This document shows positions 42,666 to 52,165 of a stretch of DNA of 64,000 bases, piece by piece. How positions within the stretch are numbered: position 1 is the stretch's first letter; each line of letters begins with the position of its first letter. The translations under genes were made by a program, and so were the position numbers. This DNA is from Pseudo-nitzschia pungens (lineage: Eukaryota; Bacillariophyta; Bacillariophyceae; Bacillariales; Bacillariaceae), in the NCBI GenBank assembly GCA_037355855.1, contig CM074764.1, forward strand, positions 3,906,001-3,970,000. Reading direction: 5' to 3'. Under the pieces are notes generated by a model. The model did no database searches. It was not told where the DNA came from and saw only the letters and a program-made list of their open reading frames with translations.

Positions 42666-43199
42666 AGTTTAGTAGAAGTAAGGTAAGGTTTTACGAAGTA
42701 GTTACTGTTTGTGTCTTTATTAGTTTCTTTTTCGGTATCCTATGGGATACCCCGGCGCCGTCTCGGGTGTACGTCAACTTCAGAGTGCACGTACTCTGTG
42801 CTCACATTTGTCTGTACTAGGTCATACGCGGTATACACTATGTCTATTCTGTAGTGATGGCGGATTGACGAAGCTTTAGGCGAATGTGTGGTATAGCGTG
42901 CGCGCGCGTGTGCGCGGTAGCTATCTAGTCACTAACCCGAACCCTAATCGGGGTGGGACCCCTATGTAGTAGGGGTATGTAGGGTTAGTACAGTGCACAG
43001 AGAGTCCTTGCCACAACGGGTGGAGAGGAGAGTTCGTGAACCCGCTCGAAGAGGGGGTGAAGCGCGAATGGAAAGTCGAGCCACCGCCACTCTCGAAGTT
43101 GACGAGTACAGCCGGGAAAAAAAAAAAAAAAAATGAAAAAATAGGGTGGGATGGTTGTCTAACGGGGCTTAAAGCGCAGGGCGCGAACAGTTAGGCAAC
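42666..43199. other. Boundary region left of the DIRS-like element
   Basis: Contains GTGCGCGCGCGTGTGCGCGG (about 42899), AACCCGAACCCTAATCGGGG, and A17 followed by TGAAAAAATA near 43119-43141. The composition turns GC-rich here. The element's terminal repeat was not identified. Confidence 0.4.
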
Positions 43200-44144
43200 C
43201 TAGGCGGCGTTGGCGGGAGCCGGAGCAAGTGGTCCCACGGGGGCCGGAGCAAGTGGGCCCACGGCGGGGGCCGGGGGAAGGGCGGCGGTGGAAGCGCGAC
43301 CGGGAGGGAAGACAAAGGCGTAGCTTGAGATCGGGGCGAGCGTGCTGCGGGAAGCGCCGTAGGCGGTGGCAACATTCGCCATGAAGCGGTCTTGGGTGGT
43401 CTCCGCGGTGAATTGGCACAAGACCTTGCCCCGCGTGGAGCAAGGGAAAAGGAGGCGGCCATTAGGGATGACGACACCGAAGACGTAGTGCCCGTGGTAG
43501 TCGATGAGGGTGGGGACGTGGAGGCACAGGAGGAAGGGGCAGGCGTCGGTGCCCAGACGTGTGGTCACTTCGTCGCCGGGGGAGTACTCAAGCCCAAGAG
43601 CGTTGAGAGTAGCGACCAAGGTCTGGTTGGGGGCGTGGCTGGTCGAAAGCGGGACGTCGAGGGAAGGACGGGCGGCGATAACGCGGGCTAGGAGACGGTC
43701 GATGGCAGCGGTGGTGGGTGCCGGAACGGGCTCGGCGTAGTGAACACCGTGGTAGACGGTATAGGCAAGGCGGAAGTTGGTGATGGCGGTTTGGTAATGG
43801 GGACAGTAAGGGTGGGCCATGTCCAATTCGGCCAAGGCAGAGGCTACAGCCGCACCTGCGGGGTTGGCGTACAGAGTGTGCAACTTGGCGAGCCACGGGC
43901 GGGGACCGGTGGGGGTGTCGAGCGGGCTGTCCGAGTAGCCGGTGAGGTTTCGATTGGCAGAGGTGAGCGGAAGAGCGTTCAGGACCTTTCTGTCGGAAGG
44001 TGGGCTGCTGAGGGTGCCCTCAAGGAGGGCGATGGTCAACGAGATGGCAGCAGGCTCAGGCTGGGCAGGGTCGCGGGGAGCGGGCGGGCCCGGGATTGGG
44101 AGGACAGGAGCAGGATTTTCCGCGGGCGCGGGCGGCACTACCAT
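43200..44144 (-). CDS. Gag-like ORF of the DIRS-like element (314 aa from first ATG)
   Basis: ATG at 44144 overlaps the stop of the preceding frame (ATGGTAG). Pro/Ala-rich start, a globular middle (PYCPHYQTAITNFR, PFLLCLHVPTLIDYHG) and a C-terminal PLAPAP repeat. The frame stays open upstream to about 44630 with protein-like content (FRCFNRHGDTLE, DFETYVGLYVDFLAA) but no ATG, so the true protein may be longer and reached by frameshifting. No domain was recognised; a gag role is inferred from its element. Confidence 0.5.
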   Translation of the reverse strand: MVVPPAPAENPAPVLPIPGPPAPRDPAQPEPAAISLTIALLEGTLSSPPSDRKVLNALPLTSANRNLTGYSDSPLDTPTGPRPWLAKLHTLYANPAGAAVASALAELDMAHPYCPHYQTAITNFRLAYTVYHGVHYAEPVPAPTTAAIDRLLARVIAARPSLDVPLSTSHAPNQTLVATLNALGLEYSPGDEVTTRLGTDACPFLLCLHVPTLIDYHGHYVFGVVIPNGRLLFPCSTRGKVLCQFTAETTQDRFMANVATAYGASRSTLAPISSYAFVFPPGRASTAALPPAPAVGPLAPAPVGPLAPAPANAA

Positions 44145-44899
44145 CGCCCCGTGGGCGAGAGGAGCAAAAGGGAGAGGAGAATCGGAATCGGAAGAACGGA
44201 TAGAAAGCGAGGAGTTTCTGGAATGGGTTCGGGCGGACGCGGACGTGGGCGATTCGCCGGCGGACGGGGGAGGGTCCTCCGGGATGCCCTGAAAGGGAAG
44301 GAGGGTCTTGAGGTCTTTGGCGTGGGTGGAAGCTCGGGGCCAGTCGGCTTTGGAGCAAGCGGCGAGGAAATCGACGTAGAGGCCGACGTAAGTCTCAAAG
44401 TCCTGGAGGGAGGAAGGTGGGAGGTCGACCGGGAGGGTGAAGGGGGGGCGAAACGGAGCGGTGGGGGCGGCCGCTTCGAGGGTGTCGCCGTGACGGTTGA
44501 AACAACGGAAGACGCCGACGGGGTTGGGTTGGTGATGAGGGTAATGGCCTGGCTCATGGTGTCGAGGAGGCGTCGGGCCCTCGCGAGGAACGAGGTGGCA
44601 AGCATGGTGGGAGCGGCAACAAAGCTAGGTGGTGTTTGGGAGGAGTCCAGAGTGGGAATTATGCGAAGACCAGTGGGAGGGGGGCAAAGAGGACCCAGTC
44701 CGTGGACAAGCACGGGAAGAGGGGATCGGGCGTAGTCATGGTCAGGGGTAGAGAGAGGAGGAGGAGAAACGGTGGGAAAACCATGTTGAAACGGAAAACA
44801 GATCGAAAAATAAAAACGTGGTTGTTGTAAGATAAAACGGGGTGTAACTGGTCGCTTAGTAAGGGGTGTGTACGGATGCGATCGTGGGTGGTTAGGCAT
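44138..44899 (-). CDS. Ser/Thr/Pro-rich ORF between recombinase and gag-like ORF (253 aa)
   Basis: The first part may supply the start region (a later in-frame Met begins MSQAITLITNP) for the gag-like protein in the neighbouring frame. From about 44470 downward this frame looks like an out-of-frame shadow (SPSRSTSHLPPSR), so only its first half may be real. Confidence 0.3.
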   Translation of the reverse strand: MPNHPRSHPYTPLTKRPVTPRFILQQPRFYFSICFPFQHGFPTVSPPPLSTPDHDYARSPLPVLVHGLGPLCPPPTGLRIIPTLDSSQTPPSFVAAPTMLATSFLARARRLLDTMSQAITLITNPTPSASSVVSTVTATPSKRPPPPLRFAPPSPSRSTSHLPPSRTLRLTSASTSISSPLAPKPTGPELPPTPKTSRPSFPFRASRRTLPRPPANRPRPRPPEPIPETPRFLSVLPIPILLSLLLLSPTGRW

Positions 44900-44946
44900 C
44901 GTGGGGGGGGGGGAGTATACACGGATGTAGAAAAAAACCGTGAAAG

Positions 44947-46197
44947 TTACCAGCGGTCGGGGGGCCGGGCGGCGCCAGCCGTGAGGATGGCGTTATGCTG
45001 GTGAGAGAGGATGTGGAGGTCGCGGGTGTAAATTTGCCACGAATCGCTGTTCCACCGGAGCTGTTTTTTGATAAATTCGGGAGACGCGCCGGCGGCCTGG
45101 AGAATGCAGCACGCGCCAACACGAATAGAATGACATGTAAATTTTTTGAGGGCGGACGGAGAAGTAACGCCGTAGACGACGCGGGCAAGGGAGCGGAGGG
45201 TGGACTCGACGTCGGAGTCGACCACGTAAACGGCCACCTTGGAGCAGGGGCTGTAGACTGCGAGGGGCCCAGCCAAAGGGCCGGGATGAGGGGCCCATGC
45301 GGGAAAGAGGCGATAGTAGCGGGCCAGGATGCGCAACCATGCCGCGACCAAATCGAGGGAAGCGGTTGAGTTGCGAGAAAATCCTTTCACAGCATTCCGT
45401 TCGCCATTCTTTTGCCATCGCCATCGGACGCAGACACGCATCACGGAGTTGGGGGAGGCGAGGCCGGAAGGATGGGGGAGGAGATTCCCATGGCGGTCAA
45501 ACAGGGTGATGTCAGCCGGGATGAGGGCGACACAGTCGCCCGAAGGGCTGCGAGCAAACGTGCCAAGGCACCGGTGGCTGTGGGTCTGGCACCACTCACT
45601 CTTGCGGAAGCCAGCGGCGAGGCCGACGGTAAGCCAGTCGGCGAGGGTGGCGGGAAGGGAATCCGGGGGCTCAGCCGCCGAGGCGGTTAGGAGGTGTTGC
45701 TGCATGGCGATGGTGACTGGTTCCTTGCGGTCGGGGACCGACTCATAACGGCGGGCCTCGCGGAGGACAGCGGTGATGTCCGGGCACAAGCCGGGGCGGA
45801 GCGGGGACTCTTTGCGGGCATCCCGGTCAGGGACGGGGTCAAAATGGGCGAGAAGGGTACTGGCAGCCAAGAGGTATTTGCTAGCGGTGTCGGCTTTGAT
45901 GCACTTGCAAAGGAGGCTGTGGCCAGTGAGGAGATGGCGAGCGTAGTTAGCGAGGAGGAGGTTCAGGGCCTCGGTGGTAATGCGGGAGTCGATCACAGGA
46001 AACAGTGCTGGGAAGATACCGAGGTGGGTACACCACCAGAGAAAATGGAGGCGGCGGGTAAGAACAGTCCGGGCTTCTTTAGGGTTGTGGGGGGAGCCGT
46101 TGCGTAGTCGGAGGACAGCGTCGAACCCAGAAGAGAGACAAGCTCGGGACTTGGGAGGAAAGCAGTCCAGGACGCGAATCGCGCGTGCTGAGTGCAA
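44947..46197 (-). CDS. Tyrosine recombinase of the DIRS-like element (416 aa)
   Basis: Catalytic pattern visible: Arg in LAAGFRKSEW (box I), CHSIRVGACC (HxxR, box II), KKQLRWNSDSW, and the nucleophilic Tyr in WQIYTRDL. This enzyme inserts the circular DNA made by reverse transcription. The frame overlaps the RT frame by about 205 nt (45993-46197), and its first possible codon is TTG, not ATG. It is therefore probably expressed by frameshifting or from an internal start. Confidence 0.85.
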   Translation of the reverse strand: MHSARAIRVLDCFPPKSRACLSSGFDAVLRLRNGSPHNPKEARTVLTRRLHFLWWCTHLGIFPALFPVIDSRITTEALNLLLANYARHLLTGHSLLCKCIKADTASKYLLAASTLLAHFDPVPDRDARKESPLRPGLCPDITAVLREARRYESVPDRKEPVTIAMQQHLLTASAAEPPDSLPATLADWLTVGLAAGFRKSEWCQTHSHRCLGTFARSPSGDCVALIPADITLFDRHGNLLPHPSGLASPNSVMRVCVRWRWQKNGERNAVKGFSRNSTASLDLVAAWLRILARYYRLFPAWAPHPGPLAGPLAVYSPCSKVAVYVVDSDVESTLRSLARVVYGVTSPSALKKFTCHSIRVGACCILQAAGASPEFIKKQLRWNSDSWQIYTRDLHILSHQHNAILTAGAARPPDRW

Positions 46198-48833
46198 ATC
46201 TGGTGGAGAAGAGTGGGATAGGGGAGGGAGAAGTATGAGTAATTGTGGGGGGTGAAAAGTTCGTGGGGACGAGAGACAGCATCAGCAAGAGTGTTGTCCG
46301 ACCCGGGGATGTAATCCACGACGCTGCCAAGGGGGGAGTCCTTGCGGTATGTCGCGGCAAGGAGGATAGCGCTCCGGCCGAGGGTGGACTTGGTGGAGGA
46401 TTTCATCCACCAAGCGATGGCGGCCTTGTTGTCGCAGGACGAATGGAGAACCGGGGCCGGGGGGAATGCGTGAGGCCGGTCGGAGGTCCAGAGTTGACCA
46501 ATGAGGAAACACAAGAAGACCCCTAGGAACTCAAGGGTGTTGATGTGGACGTAGTCCGGATGCATGTTGGGAAGCTGGGTTCGCGCGTGGAGAGCAGCGG
46601 AGTATGGGAGGAAGCAGAACACCCGGGGGGCGGGAAGGACGGCGCCAATGCCGGTATGAGAAGCGTCGGTGGTGTTGTGGTCCAGCGCAAAACACCGAGG
46701 GATGAGGTGCCCAATAGGGGTGGAACACAGGCCGGGCCCCTTCAGGTACTCGTAAAGTGCGCGGAGGGTCGGGATGGTAGTAGCGGGGATCGGGACCGTT
46801 GCACGGTTGCGCCAGATGAAAGCCGCCTGTTCGGTCTGGTGGAGCCAAGTGAAGCGACTTTGGAGGTCAGAGGGCATCAAACTGTAGTGGGGGGGAAGCG
46901 GACGGCGCTTGACTAGACGTTTGGCTCGGTGGTATCCCTGGGCGATGCAGGAGCGGAGGATGTCCCGGAAGACCAGGAGGTGAGCGAGGCCCCAGGGGTA
47001 GTGTTGGAAGCCGTCGCCGAGGAGACCCAAGAGGGTGGCCAAGTCGCGGATAGTCGCTTGCTTACCAGGGGTAAGCCAATGTTCCCGCTCAAGGTAGGAG
47101 ACTATCTTGTCCCGACGACGGGGGGACAGGCGCACCGTCATGGTGCGCGTATTGACGAGGAAGCCTACGAGGAGGCGTTCCTCGGTGTAGGCCAGATCAA
47201 GTTTATCCTGGGACAGAATCTGTTCTTGGCAGGGATGGTCCGGGCCGAAGACGTCTTCAAGGGCGACAATGCTAGCGGCGGAAGTCAGGCGGATGGTGGC
47301 GCGGACGTCCGCCGTGAAGAGGTCATCGACCTGCATTGGCATAGCAGGGGCCAGGCGGACCCGCGGGCGGCCCGGGATCGGGCACTCGCGGTCCTCAAAG
47401 ACGCCGTGGTTGAGGGTGTCGAGGTTTGCCTGGGCGATCGTGTGGTGCTCCGAGGGGGGGATCTCGGGGCTGAGGCGCATGCGGGCAACGTAGCGGGACG
47501 CACGGCGGAGAGTGTCGTCGGGCTCGTGGCGCCACAAGTACTGGGCCTGTTGGATCCGTGCCTGGGAGAGAGGGTCCCAGTTGGACGGACAGAAACAACC
47601 GCCGAAGGACTGCCCGGTGGCGAAACCGAGGTAGCCGCACGCTTGGTAGGCGTGCATGGGGACGACCTCGGGGTTGAGTTTGCAGAGGCGGAAGGCGTTG
47701 CAGACGTCGTTGTCGATGATGAGGATTGCGGAGCGCGGGAAGGAGATGCGCATGTTCCAAACGTGAACGAGGAACCGCTGGAAAGAGCCAGGGAACGTGA
47801 CATCGGGCTCGTTGGTCTTGTTCGTCCAGTCGTTGATACACATGGAGTCGACGGCGGGGCGAAAAGAAGCGTCGAAGATTTGGCGAGACTTCTTCCAGGG
47901 GTTGTTGCGGTCGGCGATGCCGAGTGGAGTGAAGTGGAGGTTGGGGATAAACAGATAGAAACGAGGGTCCACAAGGATGGTGTTGCCGCGGCGGTAGTCC
48001 TTGCAGAGGACTTTCATAAGTTCGGATGGGTCTTCGGCAGCCGAGGCATGGTTGCCATAGCGGTAGTAGGTCCAGAAATTGCTGTCGGTGGACCGGCCAC
48101 GGCAGAGGCGTGGGGCCCCCGTGGTGAAAATGCGGCGAACCTCCCGGCGGATGGGGGCACTCACCCCCAGGCGAAGGCGGCGCATAATGGTGGGGACGTC
48201 TCGATGGACCGCGAGGTGCGGGCCGGCGAGGTAGCGGACGAGGCGGGGGACGTTCATCTGGCAGTGGAGAAGGGCGGCCGAGGAGCGTCGGATCCGGTCA
48301 GTGTTGAGGGTGGTTTCGGAGCGGAAGTCGGTGTACGACTGGTAACCCCGGATGGAAGAGGAGTCGAGGTGGAAGTAGGTGTCGTGGAGTGTGCGGTAAA
48401 GGCGGGCGGGGGGGTAGGCGCGGTCCCAGGCGGCGCGAGCGGAGGGAGAGAGGAAGGGGGAATCATGGAGAAAGGGGACGATGTGGCGGAGGCGGATGTC
48501 GCCGAGAAACGAAATGTTAGCGTGGGGCTTACCGTGGGTGTTGTGGAGGACGCCGTGAACTGCAGGGTGGAGAGTGGTCCCCCACGACGCGAGTTCCGAG
48601 GGGCTAAGGTCGCGTGTTGGGAGAGGGGAGAGAATCGCTTGCGGTGGTGTAGGGGTGTTGCGCTTGCCAGCGGGGACGGTGGGAGGATCAGGGAGGATGC
48701 CGGGGTACAGACAAGGGGACTCGGGGGGGTCGGCCGAGGGGGCAGGGGTGGTCGGTGGGGCGTCGGAGAAATTCAGGAAGCCGGAAGATAGGCAACGCAT
48801 CTGGAGCTGGGCGAGTTCCGGGATGGGGGGCAT
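45993..48833 (-). CDS. Reverse transcriptase/RNase H of the DIRS-like element (946 aa from ATG 48833)
   Basis: RT motifs: RQIFDASFRPAVD, the catalytic Asp in LIIDNDVCNAFRL, GQSFGGCFCPSNWDP, MQVDDLFTA (the xxDD box) and a primer-grip-like RTMTVRLSPRRRDK. RNase H follows with TTDASHTGIGAV, NTLEFLGVF, SSCDNKAAIAWW and GSDNTLADAVSRP. The frame is open upstream to 49541 without an ATG; that part (Pro/Thr/His-rich) overlies short GC repeats and is probably leader. Confidence 0.85.
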   Translation of the reverse strand: MPPIPELAQLQMRCLSSGFLNFSDAPPTTPAPSADPPESPCLYPGILPDPPTVPAGKRNTPTPPQAILSPLPTRDLSPSELASWGTTLHPAVHGVLHNTHGKPHANISFLGDIRLRHIVPFLHDSPFLSPSARAAWDRAYPPARLYRTLHDTYFHLDSSSIRGYQSYTDFRSETTLNTDRIRRSSAALLHCQMNVPRLVRYLAGPHLAVHRDVPTIMRRLRLGVSAPIRREVRRIFTTGAPRLCRGRSTDSNFWTYYRYGNHASAAEDPSELMKVLCKDYRRGNTILVDPRFYLFIPNLHFTPLGIADRNNPWKKSRQIFDASFRPAVDSMCINDWTNKTNEPDVTFPGSFQRFLVHVWNMRISFPRSAILIIDNDVCNAFRLCKLNPEVVPMHAYQACGYLGFATGQSFGGCFCPSNWDPLSQARIQQAQYLWRHEPDDTLRRASRYVARMRLSPEIPPSEHHTIAQANLDTLNHGVFEDRECPIPGRPRVRLAPAMPMQVDDLFTADVRATIRLTSAASIVALEDVFGPDHPCQEQILSQDKLDLAYTEERLLVGFLVNTRTMTVRLSPRRRDKIVSYLEREHWLTPGKQATIRDLATLLGLLGDGFQHYPWGLAHLLVFRDILRSCIAQGYHRAKRLVKRRPLPPHYSLMPSDLQSRFTWLHQTEQAAFIWRNRATVPIPATTIPTLRALYEYLKGPGLCSTPIGHLIPRCFALDHNTTDASHTGIGAVLPAPRVFCFLPYSAALHARTQLPNMHPDYVHINTLEFLGVFLCFLIGQLWTSDRPHAFPPAPVLHSSCDNKAAIAWWMKSSTKSTLGRSAILLAATYRKDSPLGSVVDYIPGSDNTLADAVSRPHELFTPHNYSYFSLPYPTLLHQICTQHARFASWTAFLPSPELVSLLGSTLSSDYATAPPTTLKKPGLFLPAASIFSGGVPTSVSSQHCFL

Positions 48834-49545
48834 GGTGTATGTTCGGGACTTGTTTGTGTGGTTGAATGAGATCGGGTTTGTGAGAGTGGGGGAGTGGATG
48901 CGCAGGGGAGGGGTTGGGTGGGGAGTTGTGGAGTGGCGAGGGTAAGTGTCAGGGAGGGGCTGGCGAGGGAATGTGTCAACGGTTCGATCGCTAGGGGATG
49001 TGTCAACGGTTCGATCGCTCTGGTTGGCGAGGGGTGGTGTCAGGGTTGGTGTCAAAAATTTGGGGCTGGCGCGCGGGGGTATCTCGGTGTAGGGGATAGG
49101 GGAAAACCGCGTTTTTTTGTTGGTTGGCGGGGCGGGTAGTCCGGGGCGGGTGGTCGGCGGGACCGGGTGGCGGGTGGTCGGCGGGACCGGGTGGCGGGAG
49201 TATGGATGGGGTAGCCAACCAGTGGGGAGTCGCGTGGTGTTGGCGACGGGAGTCGCGTGGTGTTGGCGACGGGGTGGGAGTGATCGACAGGATCGTGATC
49301 GACAGGATCGGGGTGGTGTTGGGGTGGTTAGTGTGCTGGGGTAGCCAGCAGGGGGGCACGGTGTGGTCCGGGGTTGATCGGCAGGATCGTGATCGGCTGG
49401 ATCGGGGGCTGGGGTAGCCAGCGTGCTGGGGTAGCCAGCGTGTGGGCATGGGTGGTGTTGGTATTGGTGTGTATTGTGTGGAGGTGTATGGCTGGGGAGA
49501 AAGGAATAGGTTTGTTGATCCGCTCCCACAGGGAACAGCACTCCT
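48834..49545. repeat. GC-rich short repeats in the DIRS leader
   Basis: Includes GTCAACGGTTCGATCGCT twice (about 48976, 49003), GGTGGTCGGCGGGACCGGGT twice (about 49150-49195), GTCGCGTGGTGTTGGCGACG twice (about 49220-49270), and CTGGGGTAGCCAGC three times (about 49340-49440). Confidence 0.75.
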
Positions 49546-50289
49546 CATTGTCGTCGGCTTGGTGTTGGCCAAGGGACAATGAGGTGAGCAGATGGGGAAG
49601 GCATCGTCCCGCACCTCCGTGCCCGGTAGCGGCTGCGTCCCTTGTGCGGGCACCGCATTGTGCCCGTCTACAGTACGCGCGCTGTCGGCCCTCTCGTGAC
49701 ACTTACCTACCTACCATTGGGACCTTCCTCACATACGTCGTAATGCTCGTCACGGCGCGCGCGGCAAGTTCACAGGTGGTGCGCGTGGAGGTGCGGGCGT
49801 GTCCCCCACCCGCATCCTGCAGTTGCGGTGACCTGTGTCTTGCCCAACATGATTTTGGAAAGTTGATTTTCGAAAGTTCCAGCGATTTTTTCGACCGGTG
49901 TCTGTCCTTTTTCCGTTGCGTCTGTCCTTTTTCCGTTCGCTAAAAACAGACCGTCTGTCCTTTTTCCTTGTTTAAATCCGGCGTGCGCGGGTAAGCGCGC
50001 GCCTGCACCTCCTTCGCGGAGTATCAATTTTGCTCGCATAACAGGCGAATTAAGTAGGCCAAAAAACACTTCGATTCTCCATAATTTTTTGAGCTAATTT
50101 ACTTAAGGCCACGACTATGTGACAATTAGATCTCGACTCAGAGAAGTTGTCTGACTTAGCCGAATAAAAATCCTGAGAGAGTAGACTTTTGCGAGCTCGG
50201 GGATAATTTTGGCATGTTCAGGCGACGTCTGGTTGCCGAGATGTAATTGTCACGTAATTGACGCACCTCGTGCGCGAGTTTCCGATAGG
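49546..50289. other. Right flank of the DIRS-like element
   Basis: GTCTGTCCTTTTTCCGTT is present in three near copies (about 49903-49960). Inverted words GGCGTGCGCGGGTAAGCGCGCGCC occur near 49979 (pairing GGCGTGCGC with GCGCGCGCC is imperfect). No gene; open plus-strand frames here are GC shadows. Confidence 0.35.
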
Positions 50290-50600
50290 GTTGTATAATA
50301 CAGTAATATGTACCATGACCGGATACCCGGCCCAGACAGTTACCCAACGCGCTAGCACACGTTTGAATTTAATTAAGCGGAGTTACGAATCGGAGTTACG
50401 CTACTCCGATACGCAACCCGTAGAATACAGTACCAGAGCTACAGAGCTCTGTTATTATACGAGTTATCGGAACGCTGTCACGATACGATACAGAGCTGAG
50501 CTGCCGACGCTTTATTCACTCTTTTCTATACTCTAAAATAAACACACCTATCATGCCCTCCCTTTCGATCGATTCCGATGTACCTCTAGGGAAGTACCTT
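50290..50600. repeat. Dispersed repeat R, partial copy
   Basis: ATGTACCATGACCGGATACC, CAGACAGTTACCCAACGCGC, AGAGCTACAGAGCTCTGTTAT and CGCTGTCACGATACGATACA, as in the copies at 11700 and 26380; then TCATGCCCTCCCTTTCGATC. Confidence 0.7.
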
Positions 50601-51201
50601 GTAGTAAATAAGTGTATGCTTCGACTCTTTTTCTATTTTTAACAATATGTCGTTATGAAACTCCAACAACCAAATCAAAGAACAAGGAATAAATCTTCGA
50701 TTCCTTTGATGTCAAAGAACCTTCTTCAATCGTACGGTAAACCATTAAGTCGAGATGAGCGTACACGTCGAAAAAAGAGATTTCGTAGTTGATAATAAAT
50801 CCCGATAAGGAATCATTTGCGAACTCTATTTTTTTTAACCTCAAGAACAGTTCTTTAAAGAACCTAAAAGTCATAGAGAACCTGAGTCAGGGACAACGGT
50901 CATAGAGAACCTTGAAGTTGATAGAAACATTGTTTTGTTTCTTAAATTATAAATAGAGTTTGTTTCTTGTGTGTCGTAGTTTTGGGACATACGACAGCAA
51001 TGAAGCATGTTGTACGGTGTATCATGCCCTCCCTTTCGATCGATTCCGATGTACCTCTAGGGAAGTACCTTGTAGTAAATAAGTGTATGCTTCGACTCTT
51101 TTTCTATTTTTGACAATATGTCGTTATGAAACTCCAACAACCAAATCAAAGAACAAGGAATAAATCTTCGATTCCTTTAATGTCAAAGAACCTTCTTCAA
51201 T
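50551..51201 (+). repeat. About 180-bp direct repeat pair (50551-50730 and 51022-51201)
   Basis: TCATGCCCTCCCTTTCGATC to AAAGAACCTTCTTCAATC is present twice, nearly identical, 471 bp apart. The sequence between (about 50745-51020) matches blocks downstream of the secreted-protein gene at 54172-54330 and 54665-54830. Confidence 0.85.
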
Positions 51202-51486
51202 CCCGGTTCGATCTACAATACCATATATCACCTTCAATCGGTTCTCCGAACAAGCATATATCTTCCATTGGCACTACTCAACTCCGAACCTAATATATTG
51301 AACCACTTGCAAATAAAGCCCTACTCAACACACTCCCCTACTTTGATGTCTAAGAAAATGACCCCTGAGCCTCATGCCTTTCCCACGTGCAAAGTTCACG
51401 CTCTACATGCAGACCCCGCTAAAACGGTGTCCAGTGCTTGGGTTCGAACCTACTCACGTTGCCATGTTTGAATAATATTTAACGCA

Positions 51487-51505
51487 CTGAGGATTCGAAC
51501 CTCAG
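51487..51505 (-). other. tRNA T-arm-like / Pol III B-box-like sequence
   Basis: On the minus strand TGAGG-TTCGAAT-CCTCA makes a perfect 5-bp stem with a 7-nt loop and contains GGTTCGAATCC, the B-box consensus. No matching acceptor, D arm or anticodon arm lies upstream, so this is not a tRNA gene. A tRNA-derived remnant is possible. Confidence 0.4.
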
Positions 51506-51519
51506 ATACTGCTACTTTT

Positions 51520-52165
51520 TGTATTATCTAGATATTCAAGTATAAAACCCTACTCAACAGAATAGACCTTCTCCTTTTTCCGATTGTTTAACGTACTGAT
51601 AAGATGATGTACAAATTAGAGTACCGAACCTCGGAACCTGCTACTTTTTGTATTATCTAGATATCCAAGTATAAAAATAAAACCCTACTCAACAGAATAG
51701 ACCTTCTCCTTTTTCCGATTGTTTAACGTACTGATAAGATGATGTACAAATTAGAGTACCGAACCTCGGAACCTGCTACTTTTTGTATTATCCAGATATC
51801 CAATTATAAAAATAAAACCCTACTTAACAGAATAGACCTTCTCCTTTTTCCGATTGTTTAACGTACTGATAAGATGATGTACAAATTAGAGTACCGAACC
51901 TCGGAACCTGCTACTTTTTGTATTATCTAGATATCCAAGTATAAAAATAGAACCCTACTTAACAGAATAGACCTTCTCCTTTTTCCGATTGTTTAACGTA
52001 CTGATAAGATGATGTACAAATTAGAGTACCGAACCTCGGAACCTGCTACTTTTTGTATTATCTAGATATCCAAGTATAAAAATAGAACCCTACTTAACAG
52101 AATAGACCTCCTTCTTTTTCCGATTGTTTAACGTACTGATAAGATGATGTACAAATTACAGTACC
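51520..52165 (+). repeat. 135-bp tandem repeat
   Basis: GAACCTCGGAACCTGCTAC recurs at 51626, 51761, 51896 and 52031, a fixed 135-bp spacing, with GATGATGTACAAATTAGAGT and CAACAGAATAGACCTTCTCC in each. The B-box-like site at 51487 sits in the first, diverged unit. Confidence 0.9.

Larger units (their letters stand above)
43200..48833 (-). mobile_element. DIRS-like (tyrosine-recombinase) retrotransposon, coding span
   Basis: RT/RNase H and a tyrosine recombinase in overlapping frames, with no DDE integrase or protease, mark the DIRS order. All frames are on the minus strand and GC-rich, unlike the flanks. The gag-like frames come last (3'), whereas DIRS elements usually place gag first. The ends (inverted or split direct repeats) were not resolved; the element probably extends to about 49700 on the right and 43100 on the left. 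Confidence 0.75.

Noticed and set aside
43740..44735. 331-codon plus-strand frame over the gag-like ORFs
   Set aside because: GC-driven shadow rich in Gly/Arg/Val, no start context or domain.
46929..48791. 620-codon open frame on the plus strand opposite the DIRS reverse transcriptase
   Set aside because: Its composition (Gly/Val/Glu/Arg-rich, no domain) is the expected antisense shadow of a GC-rich gene; the minus strand carries clear RT motifs.
49374..49943. 189-codon plus-strand frame right of the DIRS element
   Set aside because: Starts in GC repeats and crosses an AT-rich flank; no domain and no conserved start.
51487..51560. tRNA gene on the minus strand
   Set aside because: Only the T arm is present; no acceptor partner, D arm or anticodon arm.
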